Assembly: GCA_001643675.2 (NCBI GenBank)
Contig: LSRY02000027.1
Span: forward strand, 1,120,501 to 1,184,500
DNA from: Monocercomonoides exilis
Taxonomy: Eukaryota; Preaxostyla; Oxymonadida; Polymastigidae
DNA length: 64,000 bases
Direction of reading: 5' to 3'
The translations under genes were made by a program, and so were the position numbers. The notes beneath the pieces were generated by a model, which did no database searches, had not been told where the DNA came from, and worked only from the letters and a program-made list of their open reading frames with translations. How positions within the stretch are numbered: position 1 is the first letter of the stretch; each line of letters begins with the position of its first letter. Below are positions 21,222-32,883 of the stretch, piece by piece.

Positions 21222-22539
21222 TTGCAGGAATTGTGTGTTTCGAAAAGAAATATTGCTGATATTTTATTTTTCCTTTATTCCCATGCAAACGAAATTAGAA
21301 TGGAAAAGAGAAGCGATGGAGATGAAATAAAATGTGTTGACAAACAATGGCCAAAAAGGTTTTTATCGAGTTATCCTGATCTTAAGCTTAAGCGTCCAAC
21401 AACTCTTCCAATTCATCGAGCTCTTCAAACTTCAAAAGAATCAATTTCTTCATTCTTTGACATGGTCTCAAAATTTTTTGATACGACTGAGGTCATTCCT
21501 CAGTTGTTTTTCAACTTGGATGAAACTTCCATGATTTTTTCAGAAAATTATTCATCAATTATTTTCCCATCGTCGTCCACAACTCCATCAATAATTCCTG
21601 AACCATCTCTCCCAATGTCAACAAGCATTATGTTTGTGACAAGCACTGACGGCGTCAGATATATAGCGCCCTTAATTATTCCATATTCAAATCTTCCAGA
21701 AGAATACAGAGAAACTTCGACTGAAACTGAATTTTTTTTCCCCAGCTCCAATGGTCATCTATCAGTAAGCGGCTTTGCAGAAGTTTTCCAAAAAGCCATT
21801 TTGCTTTGTATGAAAAAAAATATTCAGAAATCGGAAAAGCTGAGAAACATTTTATTTTGATTATGGATCGAGGAACGTGCAATTTTGCACCAGATATTTT
21901 GAAGATATGTCTAAATTTTTTTGAAAAGTTTTTTTTGTTTAATTTTCAAAAAATTAAAAAATTTCATGTTTCGATCAAATTTATATTTCCATTCACCAAA
22001 TATCTCTGTCATGAAAACAAAATTTTGACAATGTTTGTATTTCCCTTCAAGTGAAGTTTCATAAGAGAGAACAGAAATTTGATGGAAACAAGAAATTCTA
22101 ATTTTATTAGAAAATTAGATAAAAGGAACTTTTAATAAGAATAAATTCATATGGAAAGATAAATAATTGATAAATTCAACTTCCTTCACATACCACTCAT
22201 CTAATTCAACCAAATGATCAGTACATTTTCGCGAATATGAAGAAAAGTTTCAGCAAAGCAACGAATTGTGGAACATCAGCTTATGCAAAAGACAGAAAAA
22301 AACTATTTGTCGAAGCTTTGAAGGATGCATTGGCAATAGGATCATTTTCGTCGACCATTCGAGCGAGTTGGAAAATCACAGGGTGGAATCCATTTAACCC
22401 AGAGATTGTTTGGAGCATCATCCCAGATAAACCCCCAGAATGGAGCGAATCTATCAAAACATCTACCAAATGCATTGCAAATTCGAGATCTGGAAGAATT
22501 TTTACTAGCTCTGATGATTTCTTTGAATTAACTAAATAA
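21222..22539 (+). pseudogene. Pogo-like transposase copy 4, split by MITE-A
   Basis: The catalytic domain reads from HANEIRMEKRSDGDEIKCVD (aligned with copy 1 exon 2) through FNLDETSMIF to IMDRGTCNF, where a MITE-A insertion at 21,923-22,133 interrupts it. It resumes at LPSHTTHLIQPNDQYIF and ends at TAA 22537-22539. An N-terminal exon upstream (about 21,137-21,230) is recognisable but damaged. The second catalytic segment has MDR for MDG. QPND groups it with copy 1. Confidence 0.75.
21923..22133. mobile_element. MITE-A inside pogo copy 4
   Basis: Terminal inverted repeats GAAAAGTTTTTTTTGTTTAA.../...AAAAGGAACTTTT; 211 bp; no ORF. It interrupts a transposase at the same protein position that is intact in copy 1, so the insertion is younger than the pogo copy. 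Confidence 0.65.
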
Positions 22540-22769
22540 AATAATGAATTAGAGATTTGTTACATTTGCATCTAAGTTTTCTGATTTTCACTCTGTTTCT
22601 ATAGTATTTCATTATTTTGTTTTTGAAATAAGACTTTATTGATTGCCTTTTTGTTTTTTCTTCATTTTTTTTAACAAACAAATCAAAAAATGCTTAAAAT
22701 ATGAACTGATCATGTGAGCGGTTTTCTCCCCTGAGCGGGTAAACTTTCCGACAAATAGTTGAACTTTTT

Positions 22770-22925
22770 CGAATTGAGTACATATTTTTTGATTTGACTC
22801 AATCAATTTGCATTGAGTCGATATGATTTGATTTGACTTAATCAAATCCGATTTGAATAGATCATTTTTTGATCTTTTTTGAAAACAATTATGAGTCAAT
22901 TTCAATCAAGATATTGACTTATTTT
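22770..22925. repeat. Harbinger-type terminal repeat
   Basis: TTGACTCAATCAATTTGCATTGAGTC-like inverted words and TTGACTTAATCAAATC. Probably the 3' end region of Harbinger copy 3. Confidence 0.45.
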
Positions 22926-22929
22926 ATCA

Positions 22930-23380
22930 AACTCTCTTCCTTGTTTGCAGATCTTAAAAATACAACAAGTTTGTGAATTCTTTTTTTGATTTTTATAAGT
23001 ATTTTTTGTTTATTTTCAACATCTCTTCTTCCGATTCAAAACATAATGAACAATTTGAAACTTACGTTTTTAACACGAGCGAGAGATGATCAACAGTTGA
23101 AATTTTATTTACATCTGTATTTCAGAAAAACATAAAGCTCCTTAGATCCAATTCTGTTTTCTTTTAAGTTTTTGTTGTTTTTGTTAGGTTTTTTTCTCAT
23201 TTCATTTTTATTAGTGTATTTTGGATAAAAAAACTTACAAATATATAATAATTTTTAAAATAAACACAATTTTTGTTTTTCATTCAAAAATAAAAATTCA
23301 GAATTGGAAATATTAATTATTTAAGATTATTATAAAGATGAGATGGTTGTTTAAAAAAGTCAAAGAAAAATTTAATGGAA
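22930..23380. other. AT-rich stretch without a gene
   Basis: No ORF or repeat recognised between the Harbinger-type repeat and the copy 3 coding region. Confidence 0.5.
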
Positions 23381-23381
23381 A

Positions 23382-25110
23382 TCACTTTTTATTCAGCAAC
23401 GATTGGAGAACAAATGAAGGCGAATTTTGTTTTGAATCAACAGAAGAGGAAGAAGAAGCAGTAGATGAAGATGATGATGAAAAGGAAGAAGAAGGTTGCG
23501 TTTGTGAAAATGAAGGAAAAGGCTGAGTTGAAGATGGAGAAAAAATACTAATAGATATCCATTGCTGTAGCAGGTGCCAAGCTTGTGAATTATCACAATT
23601 TTGATCTTCATCAAAATCTTTTCTTTCTTTTTGCAAAACCTGTTCCCTTTGCTCGCTTCTTTGTTCGAAAACTTCGCAGTTCGCTCTTTCTCTTCTTTCT
23701 TTCGCTTTTTCTGCTTCGTACACCCTTTGATCTTCATCAAAAGCATCTAAAAAAAAATAGGAAGAATGACGTTTATAAAAATGAATAAATAGTAAAAGAA
23801 AATAAAAAATAATGGTATAGAAGTGAAAGATAAGCCTCCTGTTTCTGCCAAAATTGTAGTTATTGTGGGTGTCAGGGTATTTTCTGGATTGAGTTTATTT
23901 TTCATTTTGGCGAAATATCTGGCATTGGCAACCTTCTTTGTATCAACTTTTCTCAAGTGACTTGAATATAACTTTTCAAAAAACAATGAATTAGCTTCAA
24001 AATCCTTATTTGTCAGTGGATTGTGCAAGATATGAAAGTTTGTTAGGCAACAAGCCACTGAGAAATAATCCCCAACACGCTCCATTTCAAAAACCCATGG
24101 ATGACGGAAGACAGAAAAGAGAGTTTTGAGTCTTCCAAAGAATCTTTCAACAATAACACGATGAGATGCAAGCTCAGGAGTTCCAACGGGCTTTGTGATA
24201 ATCGCCCCAAGCTCTGGTTTCGCTCCTATGTAAGCGGAATCGGCCAAAATCTTTGCTCCTCCAAGCTTTTGAACAAATGTGGGGTAATGTTCTTTGAAAA
24301 TAAAAAAAAGCATGTGTTGAACCGGTGTGAATGGAGATTGTTGTGCTTGCAGTCCACGCCTTGGAGTTCATTCCCACCTCTGTTTTGACGCAGAAAATGT
24401 GATGCTTTCCTGAAAAGATTTTTTTCTAGACTCTTGCTTTCCTCTCGGTGAGTTTATTGGAATGACAGCACAATCAGCAACAATTCCCACATCTTTCAAC
24501 TCCTCCAAATGATCAGGATGAAAAAATGGAAAAAATTCTGTCATCTGATGTTTAATGGATGTTGCTGATAAGTGATTCAAACGAACAACCGCACTTTGTG
24601 TTTTATGTTTGGGTAATTTTTTTTGAAAAGTCGACATTGTTTAATTTTCAAATAAATCAAAAATTTCATATTTTGTTCAAATTTTTGTTAACGTACTCCA
24701 AACTTCACTAATATGGAATCTATTTCTAAACAATGCTGTTTTCACTCATTCCAAAGAAGATTCGTGAGAAGAAACAGAAATTCATGCAAAATATGAATTT
24801 TTAATTTATATGAAAAATTAAACAAATGCGACATTTCAAAAAAAATAACCCATTTGGATTTCGCAAACAACAATGTGATTGTGAGTGAGCCATGATGAAA
24901 AAAATTAATTAGTAAAAAAAGTTGCTTCTCCAAAAAATCAATTGCTTTGACGTTCACACGATGAGAGAATGCCTTATTTGAAATAAGTTGAGAAAAATAA
25001 CAAAATATCGAATGACTGAATTTAGTCAATTTGAAAAAACACTTTTGTTGATCAAATATTTTCGAACACGCTTTTTCGATCACTATTCGTTTTTTCAACA
25101 TGCAAGACAA
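23382..25110 (-). pseudogene. Harbinger transposase copy 3, split by MITE-A
   Basis: The N-terminal part (25,110 to about 24,840: VIEKACSKIF, EKQLFLLINFFHHGSL) matches copies 1 and 2. A MITE-A at 24,625-24,838 separates it from the catalytic domain. D1 reads VADCAVIP, D2 LADSAYIGAKPEL, E VERFFGRLK. There is a frameshift near 24,310-24,370 and loss of sequence around the MITE. The last exon again is Glu/Ser-rich with WHLLQQWISI and ends at TGA 23382. Copy 3 is closer to copy 1 than to copy 2 in the catalytic core. Confidence 0.8.
24625..24838. mobile_element. MITE-A inside Harbinger copy 3
   Basis: 214 bp; ends GAAAAGTCGACATTGTTTAA... and its inverse ...TTAAACAAATGCGACATTTC. Confidence 0.6.
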
Positions 25111-25539
25111 AATCGTTATTTGGAATGTTTGAAGTGCTCAATGAATTGTCAGATGGATGGAGCGCTTGAGCGAAAAACCAGGATGTTTTTATTTTTATCT
25201 TAAAACTAGTCTTTCTCAACAAATTTTGTTTCTTTTCCACAACTTTTCTTTTCCTTTCTTATTTCGTTTGCCTGAGAATGAATAATTTTTAAAAGATCAA
25301 AAGAAATTCATTTCGAAACGCACAATTTCTGCAATTTGTTTCATTGAAAGATGAATTCATTTTTTTGTATTCACCTGCCTCAAAGAGTCAATTTGCAGTT
25401 CATTTATTTTTGTAGAATCAACCGCTTTCCATGTTTTCCTGTGATTCCTGCACTGCAAAATGCATCATCAACAATATTCAAAAAAATTTGAGATATTTCT
25501 CCCCCTTCTTCAATAACCTAATTTGAACGAGAGTAAACA

Positions 25540-25540
<1 letters not shown>

Positions 25541-25594
<54 letters not shown>
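25541..25594. repeat. A54 homopolymer
   Basis: 54 consecutive A residues. Similar pure tracts at 40,916-40,968 and 45,628-45,678. Confidence 0.95.
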
Positions 25595-25596
<2 letters not shown>

Positions 25597-25859
25597 ACAA
25601 TTCTTTCTCATGAAGATCTTTCATTTTCAAATCTTCGTTTGAAACTGCAGATTTTGAGGCTTGTGGTTTTTGAAACGATGAAATGCGTGTATTCATTATC
25701 CATATTTTATCTTTTTTTTCCGATCAGGATAATTTCCTAAAAAAGTTCACTCCACAACTAGTAAGTCTTATGGAAATACTATATAAGGTCTAAATACGAC
25801 TCTTTTTGGATAAAAATATATGATGATTGTTTGTTTCTTTATCATAAAAACAAAATGAT

Positions 25860-27170
25860 CTTCAAAATGAAAAAGCACAAACTGCGAAAAGCGTTTCAAT
25901 TGGAGAAGGAATTATCAAAGCGTTTTATGTTTTTGAAATCTTGCAGTGCTTTGAACAAGAAATTGAAAGATGTTGTGCAATATCAAGAAGATATTTAGCA
26001 AGAGAGTGAAAAAGCAAAAAAAAGGAAAATATTAAAAAAAAAAAAGAAAGACCAACATAATTTTCAAAAGCAGAAGAAGATGAGTTTTTAAGAGAGGATT
26101 TTGGAGGACAGAAGGATAGGAATTAATCACACAAAACGAAATATTTAACAAATGGTGTAAAAACCAGCGTTTTCGTCATTTTTTTAACTATTTTTGTATT
26201 TCAGTCAAATGAATTGCTATACAAAAATGGAAGCTAAGGAAAGGAAATTTGGACTGCAGATAAGCATTGGGTTGATCTATTTTCGTTTTAACAAAAAAAG
26301 AAGAAATCGACTTTCAAATGTCGAAATAACTGTTTGTTGAAAGGATTGCTCATTCATGCAAAGCAGTGTTTATTGCCTTTTTCGACGACAACTGAAAATA
26401 TTTCCTAAAGGTGAAATCGATATTTCAATTGATGTTCAATATTGATAAAACATCTTCAAATTATTCGTTATATTTGAATAACAAATCGCTTCATCATTTT
26501 CTGTTCCTTCATCAATCACTTCCGAATCATCTCTGCCAACCCCCACATCAATCATTTTAATGACTAGAACTGATGGGTGCAGATTCCTTGCACAAGTTTT
26601 TAATTCCCTTCAAAACAATTCCCCCCGAGTGTTTTCTTTCTGCGACTGCAACAAAAGTTTTCATCCCAACAATATCATTTTATTAAACATCAACAATATT
26701 CGCTGAATTGTTTGAAAAAATATCTATGTCAGAAATTAACAAAAATCGGTGCACTATTGGTAAGCAATATGATCATGCCATGCTGGTTGTGGATGGAGGT
26801 GTGGGTCATTTCTGCGATGAAATTAAAAAAGTTTGCAGTTGCAATTTTTCGAATTCAATTATACTTCCTTTTCACACCTTTTATATTCTTCCGCCCAACT
26901 ACCAAATTGTATTTGAAAGTTTAAAAATAAATTTCATAGGAAACGGAAAGTTGGAAGGGTTCTATGGCTGAGAAAATAAGAAAAGCATTTATTTATTTTT
27001 TTTTTCAAAAAAACCGACTATCAGCCGCAAGTTACCCCTCATCGATTATTGTTTAATGGAGGTTTTGTGGTTTTTTTCCTTTAGCCAAAAATGAAGTTCT
27101 GAAACATTTGCCTGAAACCCCACTTCAATGGGCAGCAACAGAATAAAACCATTCAAAAGTGTCTGAAAGT
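25860..27170 (+). pseudogene. Pogo-like transposase copy 5, remnant
   Basis: Short in-frame islands only: a coil-like start (MKKHKLRKAFQLEKELSKRF), a FNIDKTSS relic of the first Asp motif near 26,440, PLPTPTSIILMT-like core near 26,530, then 26,708-26,971 with HAMLVVDGGVGHFCDEIKK (second Asp) and a PPNYQIVF relic of QPND. Many stops and frameshifts; no ends found. Confidence 0.6.
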
Positions 27171-27179
27171 GCTTTATTT

Positions 27180-28249
27180 GGAGAACACAATTCATCAAAA
27201 GAGAATCATCAACTCTTTGTGAAAAAATAAAAATTTAATAACAATTTCAGAAAATTATCCGATTATTTGAATTTCTTTTTGAATTAATAAAGATTTTTAT
27301 ATTGTCCAGTTTTTTTCTTTAAACTAAAAATTTTTCAAATAAAAAGAATAAATTTTGGAACAATAACAGAAACCGTAACGAATTCAATCAAAAGCCGTCA
27401 TTTTTTATTCTAATTCAAAAAATTCACAAAAAAAACTTTGAATAAGTAGATTGGTTCAGGTTAAAAAGTTTGCGTGATAGTTCGTGCGTTTAGTGAAATG
27501 CTCCCACTTTCCTTTTAAAGGTTTGCACAAAATAAATTTTTCCAAGGGAGATTGAATGAGTTAGGACATCGTTATATTCAATCTGAAAATAAAAAAAAAA
27601 AGGTTGAGCTTTGTCTCGCTCAGTGTTTACAGGAGCGACCTCAACCTTATAAATTCTCATTGTCAAATGTATTGAATTCGACTACTGCAAATGCTAATTA
27701 TTTCTTTTATTTTTTCAATTTTCATTCATTGAATGATTTTCATTTCGTTCTTTGCAAATAAACACATTTGTATTTTTTTATAAAAAATAACGATTTAATA
27801 AAAAAGAAAATATTTTTTTTACAATAAAAACATGAAGAATTTTTGTTCAATGGATTGTGTTTCCTTTTTGACAAGAAAATTGAGAACAAAACTTTGAACT
27901 GGTTTCAACTTGATAAAGTTGAGACTCATCAATTTCTCTTGAATTGCGAATAAGAATAATTATTGTACGAAAATGATCGGGTTACAAAAAACTCTTCAAA
28001 ATAAAATTAAGTTTCGATGTGTTGTGCAATGAAAGTGCAGTGAATCGGATTTTGCAACCAATTGTGTTGAAATATTCCTCTTCAGACATTTTCATTGAGA
28101 AATTATAAACTTTTGACACTCTTTTTGACAGCGAAAATTCTCAACAAAATTCGTTCGTTTTTTTTGAAATACGTGGTAAGACACAAAACACCACATAATG
28201 ATATTATTTTCATCTGCTCGTTGTTGTGAAAATCCAATATATTTTTTTT
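27180..28249. other. AT-rich stretch, no gene supported
   Basis: One ORF at 27,552-27,761 has no support beyond its length. A half MITE-B-like segment may lie near 28,070-28,200. Confidence 0.4.
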
Positions 28250-28526
28250 AATATGGGGAAAAATATTTGACTTCAAGCATATTCATTGAAAAATTATGCA
28301 CTTTTTATTTTCTTATTTTGATCAAAAAATCCAAGCAAAATTTCTTTCCTTATTGAAATATTTGTGATGAACAAAACATTTTGTCATTTCATCAATGATG
28401 TTTGTTTACAGTGATGAAAATCAAATTTATTTTGTCATCTGAAAACGTTTAATTATGTTATCAGTGAAACAATTTTTTTATGCTTTGTGCATAAAAAGCT
28501 TGAAAGTCCGTATATTCCCCCATATG
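28250..28526. mobile_element. MITE-B copy 1
   Basis: 277-278 bp palindromic element; left ATATGGGGAAAAATATTTGA, right ending TATATTCCCCCATATG (inverse). Ends and internal order are shared with copies at 35,167, 37,690, 40,217, 42,345 and 46,891. Confidence 0.75.
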
Positions 28527-28664
28527 AGAAAGCCAAAAAAAGTTATGAGTTAAACATAGTTTAAATAATAAATGCTTAAAAGCTTGAAAGAATGTGCTTT
28601 CACCCAATTGTTTTGTGAGAGGTCTTGATAGGAATCAAAACATTTCTCTATCAACTTTTTGCAG

Positions 28665-29700
28665 AAAAAAAAATGCTCTTGAATCTCGAAGAGTGCCGGG
28701 TAAGAACGGACTCCAAACAAAGCTCAAAGGATAGAAGAAGCAAAATTTGTAGTAGAAATAAATGTGAAAATCAGAAAAGAAAGCTCACTAACATTAATAG
28801 AAGTTATTGAAATGATTTGTCAGTTTTTTGAGTGTTCATTTTTTAAATATTGTGAGTGAAAGGCTGTCGACTTCAATCAGAAACATCTGGATTGTGATCC
28901 GAAGTTCATAACATTAGCATAAACGTGGAGGAAATTATAACTGAAAAGACATTCAGAATATCATCAAACATCACCAACTCCTCTTCCACATGCCAGAGCC
29001 GCTCATTCAACCAAGGATTGTTTGGAACCTTTTTTTGCAAATGTCAAAAAGTTCATCGAAGTGGAAAAATATCCATCTTTTTTAGTGTTAAATTTGGATG
29101 AAACATCCACATTCTCTTCGGATCAACCTCCAACATTGGTGATATCAGACGAATCTTCCAGCTCTTCTCCAACTGTGCCAGAACCTGCAATCCCGACTTC
29201 GACTACTCTTCTTTTGATGACTTCTGCAAATGGGGACAGATGCAGGGTGATAATTGTTATTCCATTTCACTCTCTTCTCACAGAGTATATTGCAGCATCC
29301 AATCAGTCGTTGTTATTTGTTCCTTCAGATACAGGACATATGACGTCAGCTTTGTTTCAAAAAATCTTTTTTTCATCTATTGTTCCAGACATCGTCGCAA
29401 AGAGTGCAGCTGTTGGAAAAAGTGGAATGCATTCATTGCTTATCATGGACAGCGGAGTTGTTCACTTTGATGAAAACGCATTGAAGTGTGTGAAAGATAA
29501 TTTGCTTGAAGTTGTTTGCATTTCATCAAGCACATCACATCTTATTCAGCCAAACAACATGCTCCTAATGAAAATTTGAAGAACTCTTTCAAAAAATGAT
29601 GACAAACTTCTTCTGAATTGATAGCATCATCAAAACGGAAGACTTTTATGCAAAATGTGAAAAAACTCTTTGTCTTCAGCTTTGAGCCCAAAAACTATTG
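28665..29700 (+). pseudogene. Pogo-like transposase copy 6, degenerate
   Basis: The best part is 29,022-29,579: LNLDETSTFSS (first Asp), PEPAIPTSTTLLLMTSANG, PSDTGHMTSALFQKIFF, LIMDSGVVHF (second Asp) and STSHLIQPNN, where the third acid Asp is replaced by Asn. Upstream at about 28,990 the HARAAHSTKDC motif is readable. The helix-turn-helix exon near 28,665-28,770 is only a relic. Both the Asn change and flanking stops make it inactive. Confidence 0.7.
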
Positions 29701-29929
29701 AGATTTCAAAAAGAGTTTTTGGATAAAATCCCTACGAATCATCGAAAATGTTAATAATAACTTTATTTTGTTTATCTAAATAATTTATATATTTTTAAAT
29801 AACTTTCCAAATAACATTGTTCAATGAAAAACGAAGTAATTTATTATTTATTTTGAATGAACATTCTTAATTTTTATAGAAAAAATGTTAATATGTTAAT
29901 ATTTGGCATTTCTTAATTTCTAACTTCTT

Positions 29930-29975
29930 TTTCTCTTTCTCTTTCTCTTTCTCTTTCTCTCTCTCTCCCTTTTTT
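29930..29975. repeat. (CTTT)n/(CT)n microsatellite
   Basis: Tandem TTTCTC units grading into CT. The surrounding 29,700-30,638 is AT-rich with no gene supported. Confidence 0.8.
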
Positions 29976-30638
29976 TCTTTTCTTTCCTTTTCTTTTTTTG
30001 TAGTTGACAAATTATAAATTTTTTGTCATGTCACAGATGAATGATTGAAAAATTCAAATGTTTGAGTATTCCTGTTTAAAAAAATATGATACAAAAAATA
30101 AAAATTATCACCTTCACATGTCTTTAATAACCATTTTTGAAGTTATTCTTTATTGAACTAAAAAAAAAGAAAGAAAAAGAAAAAAGAAAAAAAAAAAAAG
30201 TTAAAAATATGAATATTACGTGCCAAATGGTTATGTAATATTTAGCATTCAACATTTTGACATAATAATTGTTTTCGTGAATTTATTTTGCATTTTTTTT
30301 TAACTTTTATTTTGTGATTGTTCTTTAGGTGTTGATAATAATTTCATTTATTAAAAAAAAAAAATTTCAACCTATACGAAAAAAGTTGTTTTTGAACAAA
30401 AAAGCAATTTGAGAACAACTTTTTCATCAACAGTTGAGTTCGAAACAATTTTGTCAAAACATTGTTGGGTACAGATTCTGTTTGAACTTTTCATTGATGA
30501 TATGGATTCGATTTTTTTCTCTGATGGAACTTGAACACATTAGAAAATACATTCAATTATGAGAATACGAATTTCCAAACTGAGTTGATTTTATTTAAGC
30601 TGTTATTCTTCATTCTTAAAAACGAAATCTATTCAAAA

Positions 30639-30899
30639 TACGGGTGATAATTTTTTAAAATCAAAACTTTTTTCTGGGAATTGATATTTCAAAGGTTGTT
30701 TATCTTTGACTGAAAATATTTTTTTTCAAATGAAAAATGTTTTGCATTTCTTTTAAGAGCCAATGTTTGAGATTTGTTCATAGCAAAATTTTCAACAAAT
30801 GGAAGATGATATTCTGGTATTCATTTGATTATACACAATGCAAATTTTTTTCCGAAAACTTTTATAGAAATAAATTTGATATCAAAAATAACCACTGAT
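30639..30899. mobile_element. MITE-C copy 2
   Basis: About 261 bp; left ATACGGGTGATAATTTTTTA, right TCAAAAATAACCACTGAT as its diverged inverse. It lies directly 5' of tyrosine recombinase copy 1. Confidence 0.55.
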
Positions 30900-30902
30900 G
30901 TT

Positions 30903-31745
30903 CAACAAGCCCGTTAACACTCAGTTGAATATAGAGAAAACAGTCTTGTTAATGAAATGAAAGGAGACAAATCCTTGAAGCAAAATGACAACGGGAAAGA
31001 ACCTTTGATGACAATTGATGTGAAATACTTTGTTCAAAGCATACCAGATTTTTTCACGTCAAAAGCTGAGGAGTGCTCTCTTTTTCTTTTCGCACTTCGC
31101 ACTGGAGCCAGAGACATCACATGCGGAAATGTGAGGCTCTGTGACATAAGACTCGTTGTAATTGAAGATGATTCCATTTTTTTTAAAGATTCGACTAATG
31201 AGAAATAAAGGAAAAGATAAGTGGAATCACGTTGTTCTTCCCGAAAACCAAACAGAAAAAAACAAATTACTTGATGCTGTGTATTGGATTAGACAGCACA
31301 TTCTTCAAAAGTTTGGAAAAGACTTATTTCATAAAGAAGAATGGCCTTTAAAAAAAAAATCAGAGGAATTTTTCTGGAGCTGGAGCTCAGATACAATGAG
31401 AACCAAATTAAAGAAGAGTCCGGAGCTTGCTGGTAATCCTTCAGAAAATATCTGCCTTCATTCTTTTAAAAGTGGTTTCATTTGCTCTTCTTTGACGAAT
31501 GCTGGTTCGAATAAAGAGAAAAGGAATTCAATTCTTGAGACATGTGCATTAATTGCTGTATGGATGACATTCTCGATGAATCAAATGGCATATGTGCAGA
31601 AATGAACATCTCAGAATTTCATTGCTTTTTGTGCATCAATAACGAGCGTTAATAAGAAAAAGAAATCATTGAAAGATCAAAAAAGTATTCAATGGAAAAT
31701 TTTCTCGATTGAACATTTGGATAAATAAATCGTTTGATTGTATTC
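30903..31745 (+). pseudogene. Crypton-like tyrosine recombinase copy 1 (YR1)
   Basis: The catalytic domain of a tyrosine recombinase: SIPDFFTSKAEECSLFLFA, then LRTGARDITCGNVRLCDI (first catalytic Arg), a frameshift in a T8 run near 31,175, KWNHVVLPENQ, DAVYWIRQHI, then LHSFKSGFICSSL (box II H-x-x-R with Arg changed to Lys) and MAYVQK with the nucleophile Tyr, followed by TGA. Such enzymes cut and rejoin DNA through a 3'-phosphotyrosine. There is no reverse transcriptase nearby, hence Crypton rather than DIRS. No clear N-terminal core-binding domain; MITE-C occupies that place. Confidence 0.7.
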
Positions 31746-31818
31746 TTTTTGTGAAATTTTAACTTTGAATGCTGTGAAAGCTGATAATCGAGAGAGAATA
31801 AGCATTTTATTCACTGTG

Positions 31819-32082
31819 TATATGTTTGATTATTTTTGAAATCATAACTTTTTTCAGTGTGTTGTTTTTTCAAAGACAGTTTATAGTTTGGAAGAAATAT
31901 AGTAGTCAAATGCCATAATCACCCCAATTGTTTTAATAACAAATGATTTTCCCGAATAAAAGATAAAATTGTTTTCAATTATCCTTCTTTCTTTTCAACG
32001 TTCATTGGTTAATATTCAAGAGAAATTTTTGAACAGAAAATTTTTTATGAAAAAATATGATTTCAAAAATAATAACCCATAT
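31819..32082. mobile_element. MITE-C copy 3
   Basis: 264 bp; left TATATGTTTGATTATTTTTG, right ending AAAATAATAACCCATAT. Lies just 3' of YR1. Confidence 0.6.
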
Positions 32083-32084
32083 CC

Positions 32085-32475
32085 ACTTTATCTGCTGAAG
32101 AATTTCAAAAACTTGGAGGAATGAATACTATTGTTGAAATAGATGAAGCGATTATTAGAAAAAGAAAATATCACCAACCAAGAAAAAAAGCTCAAATTAG
32201 GTTTTTTGGAATGATCAAAAAATCAGCGGTTGGAGAAAAAGGTGAATGGATACCAAAAAAATTGAGAGATCAAAAGAAAAGCACTTTTATTCTAATTATT
32301 CAAATGAATGTTATTGAGAGAATTAAAATATATTTCGATAAATGGAAATACTATTCAAACTTAGAAGAATAAGGATATCCTCATTAAACAGTTTGCCACA
32401 AATACAACTTCAAAGACACTACAACAAGAGTCCACACAAACTTTATTAAAGGAAGTTGGAACATGTTGGTATAAA
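32085..32475 (+). pseudogene. Merlin/IS1016-type (ISXO2-like) transposase remnant
   Basis: Reads GGMNTIVEIDEAIIRKRKYH, then RKKAQIRFFGMIKKS, then IYFDKWKYYSNLEE, TAA, GYPH and, after another TAA, RVHTNFIKGSWNML. This order matches the DDE domain of IS1595/IS1016 and eukaryotic Merlin transposases: V-E-I-D-E-x-x-x-x-K-R-K (first Asp), the D-x-W-x-x-Y segment (second Asp) and H-T-N-x-I-E-G-x-W, where the catalytic Glu is Lys here. Length about 120 codons, the catalytic core only. The upstream end abuts MITE-C copy 3. Single copy in this window, inactive. Confidence 0.7.
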
Positions 32476-32883
32476 GCTTTTTTCACATTTGAAAACACGA
32501 TTTATTCATTAATGATTATTTTCTGAGCTTCTTTATAGAAAGAGAAAAAGAATTATCAATTTTTTAAGCAATATTCAGAATACATTCAACAATCCATTTT
32601 TTCTTCGAATTCGAAATGTTCAATAAAACTACTTTTTTTAAAGTTGTTCAATTTGAATTTTGAATGACTTGTATTGTGTGTGTGCATCGAATTTTCGAAC
32701 TCAATCATTATCAGAAAACAAAGTCAATTCATTCGGTTCGACCTTGACATTTTGCATTTAATCCAAATTACACGTTCAAGCAATTCCACTTGTAACAGAA
32801 TAAAAGTTAACTTTTTTCTCATTTTTCTTTTTCTATCAATTTTTCTCTTTCAATTCAAGATCAACAATTTTTTCAAATCCTGA

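Larger units (their letters stand above)
20863..22752 (+). mobile_element. Pogo-like element 4 with MITE inside
   Basis: Terminal inverted repeats: left GTCGGGGAGTTAACCCGCTC, right (inward) GTCGGAAAGTTTACCCGCTC. The left flank is TA; the right flank has decayed. The length of 1,890 bp includes a ~211-bp MITE-A at 21,923-22,133. A second decayed pogo-like end (ATGTCCGGAT) lies just left, at about 20,838-20,850, and may belong to copy 3. Confidence 0.7.
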
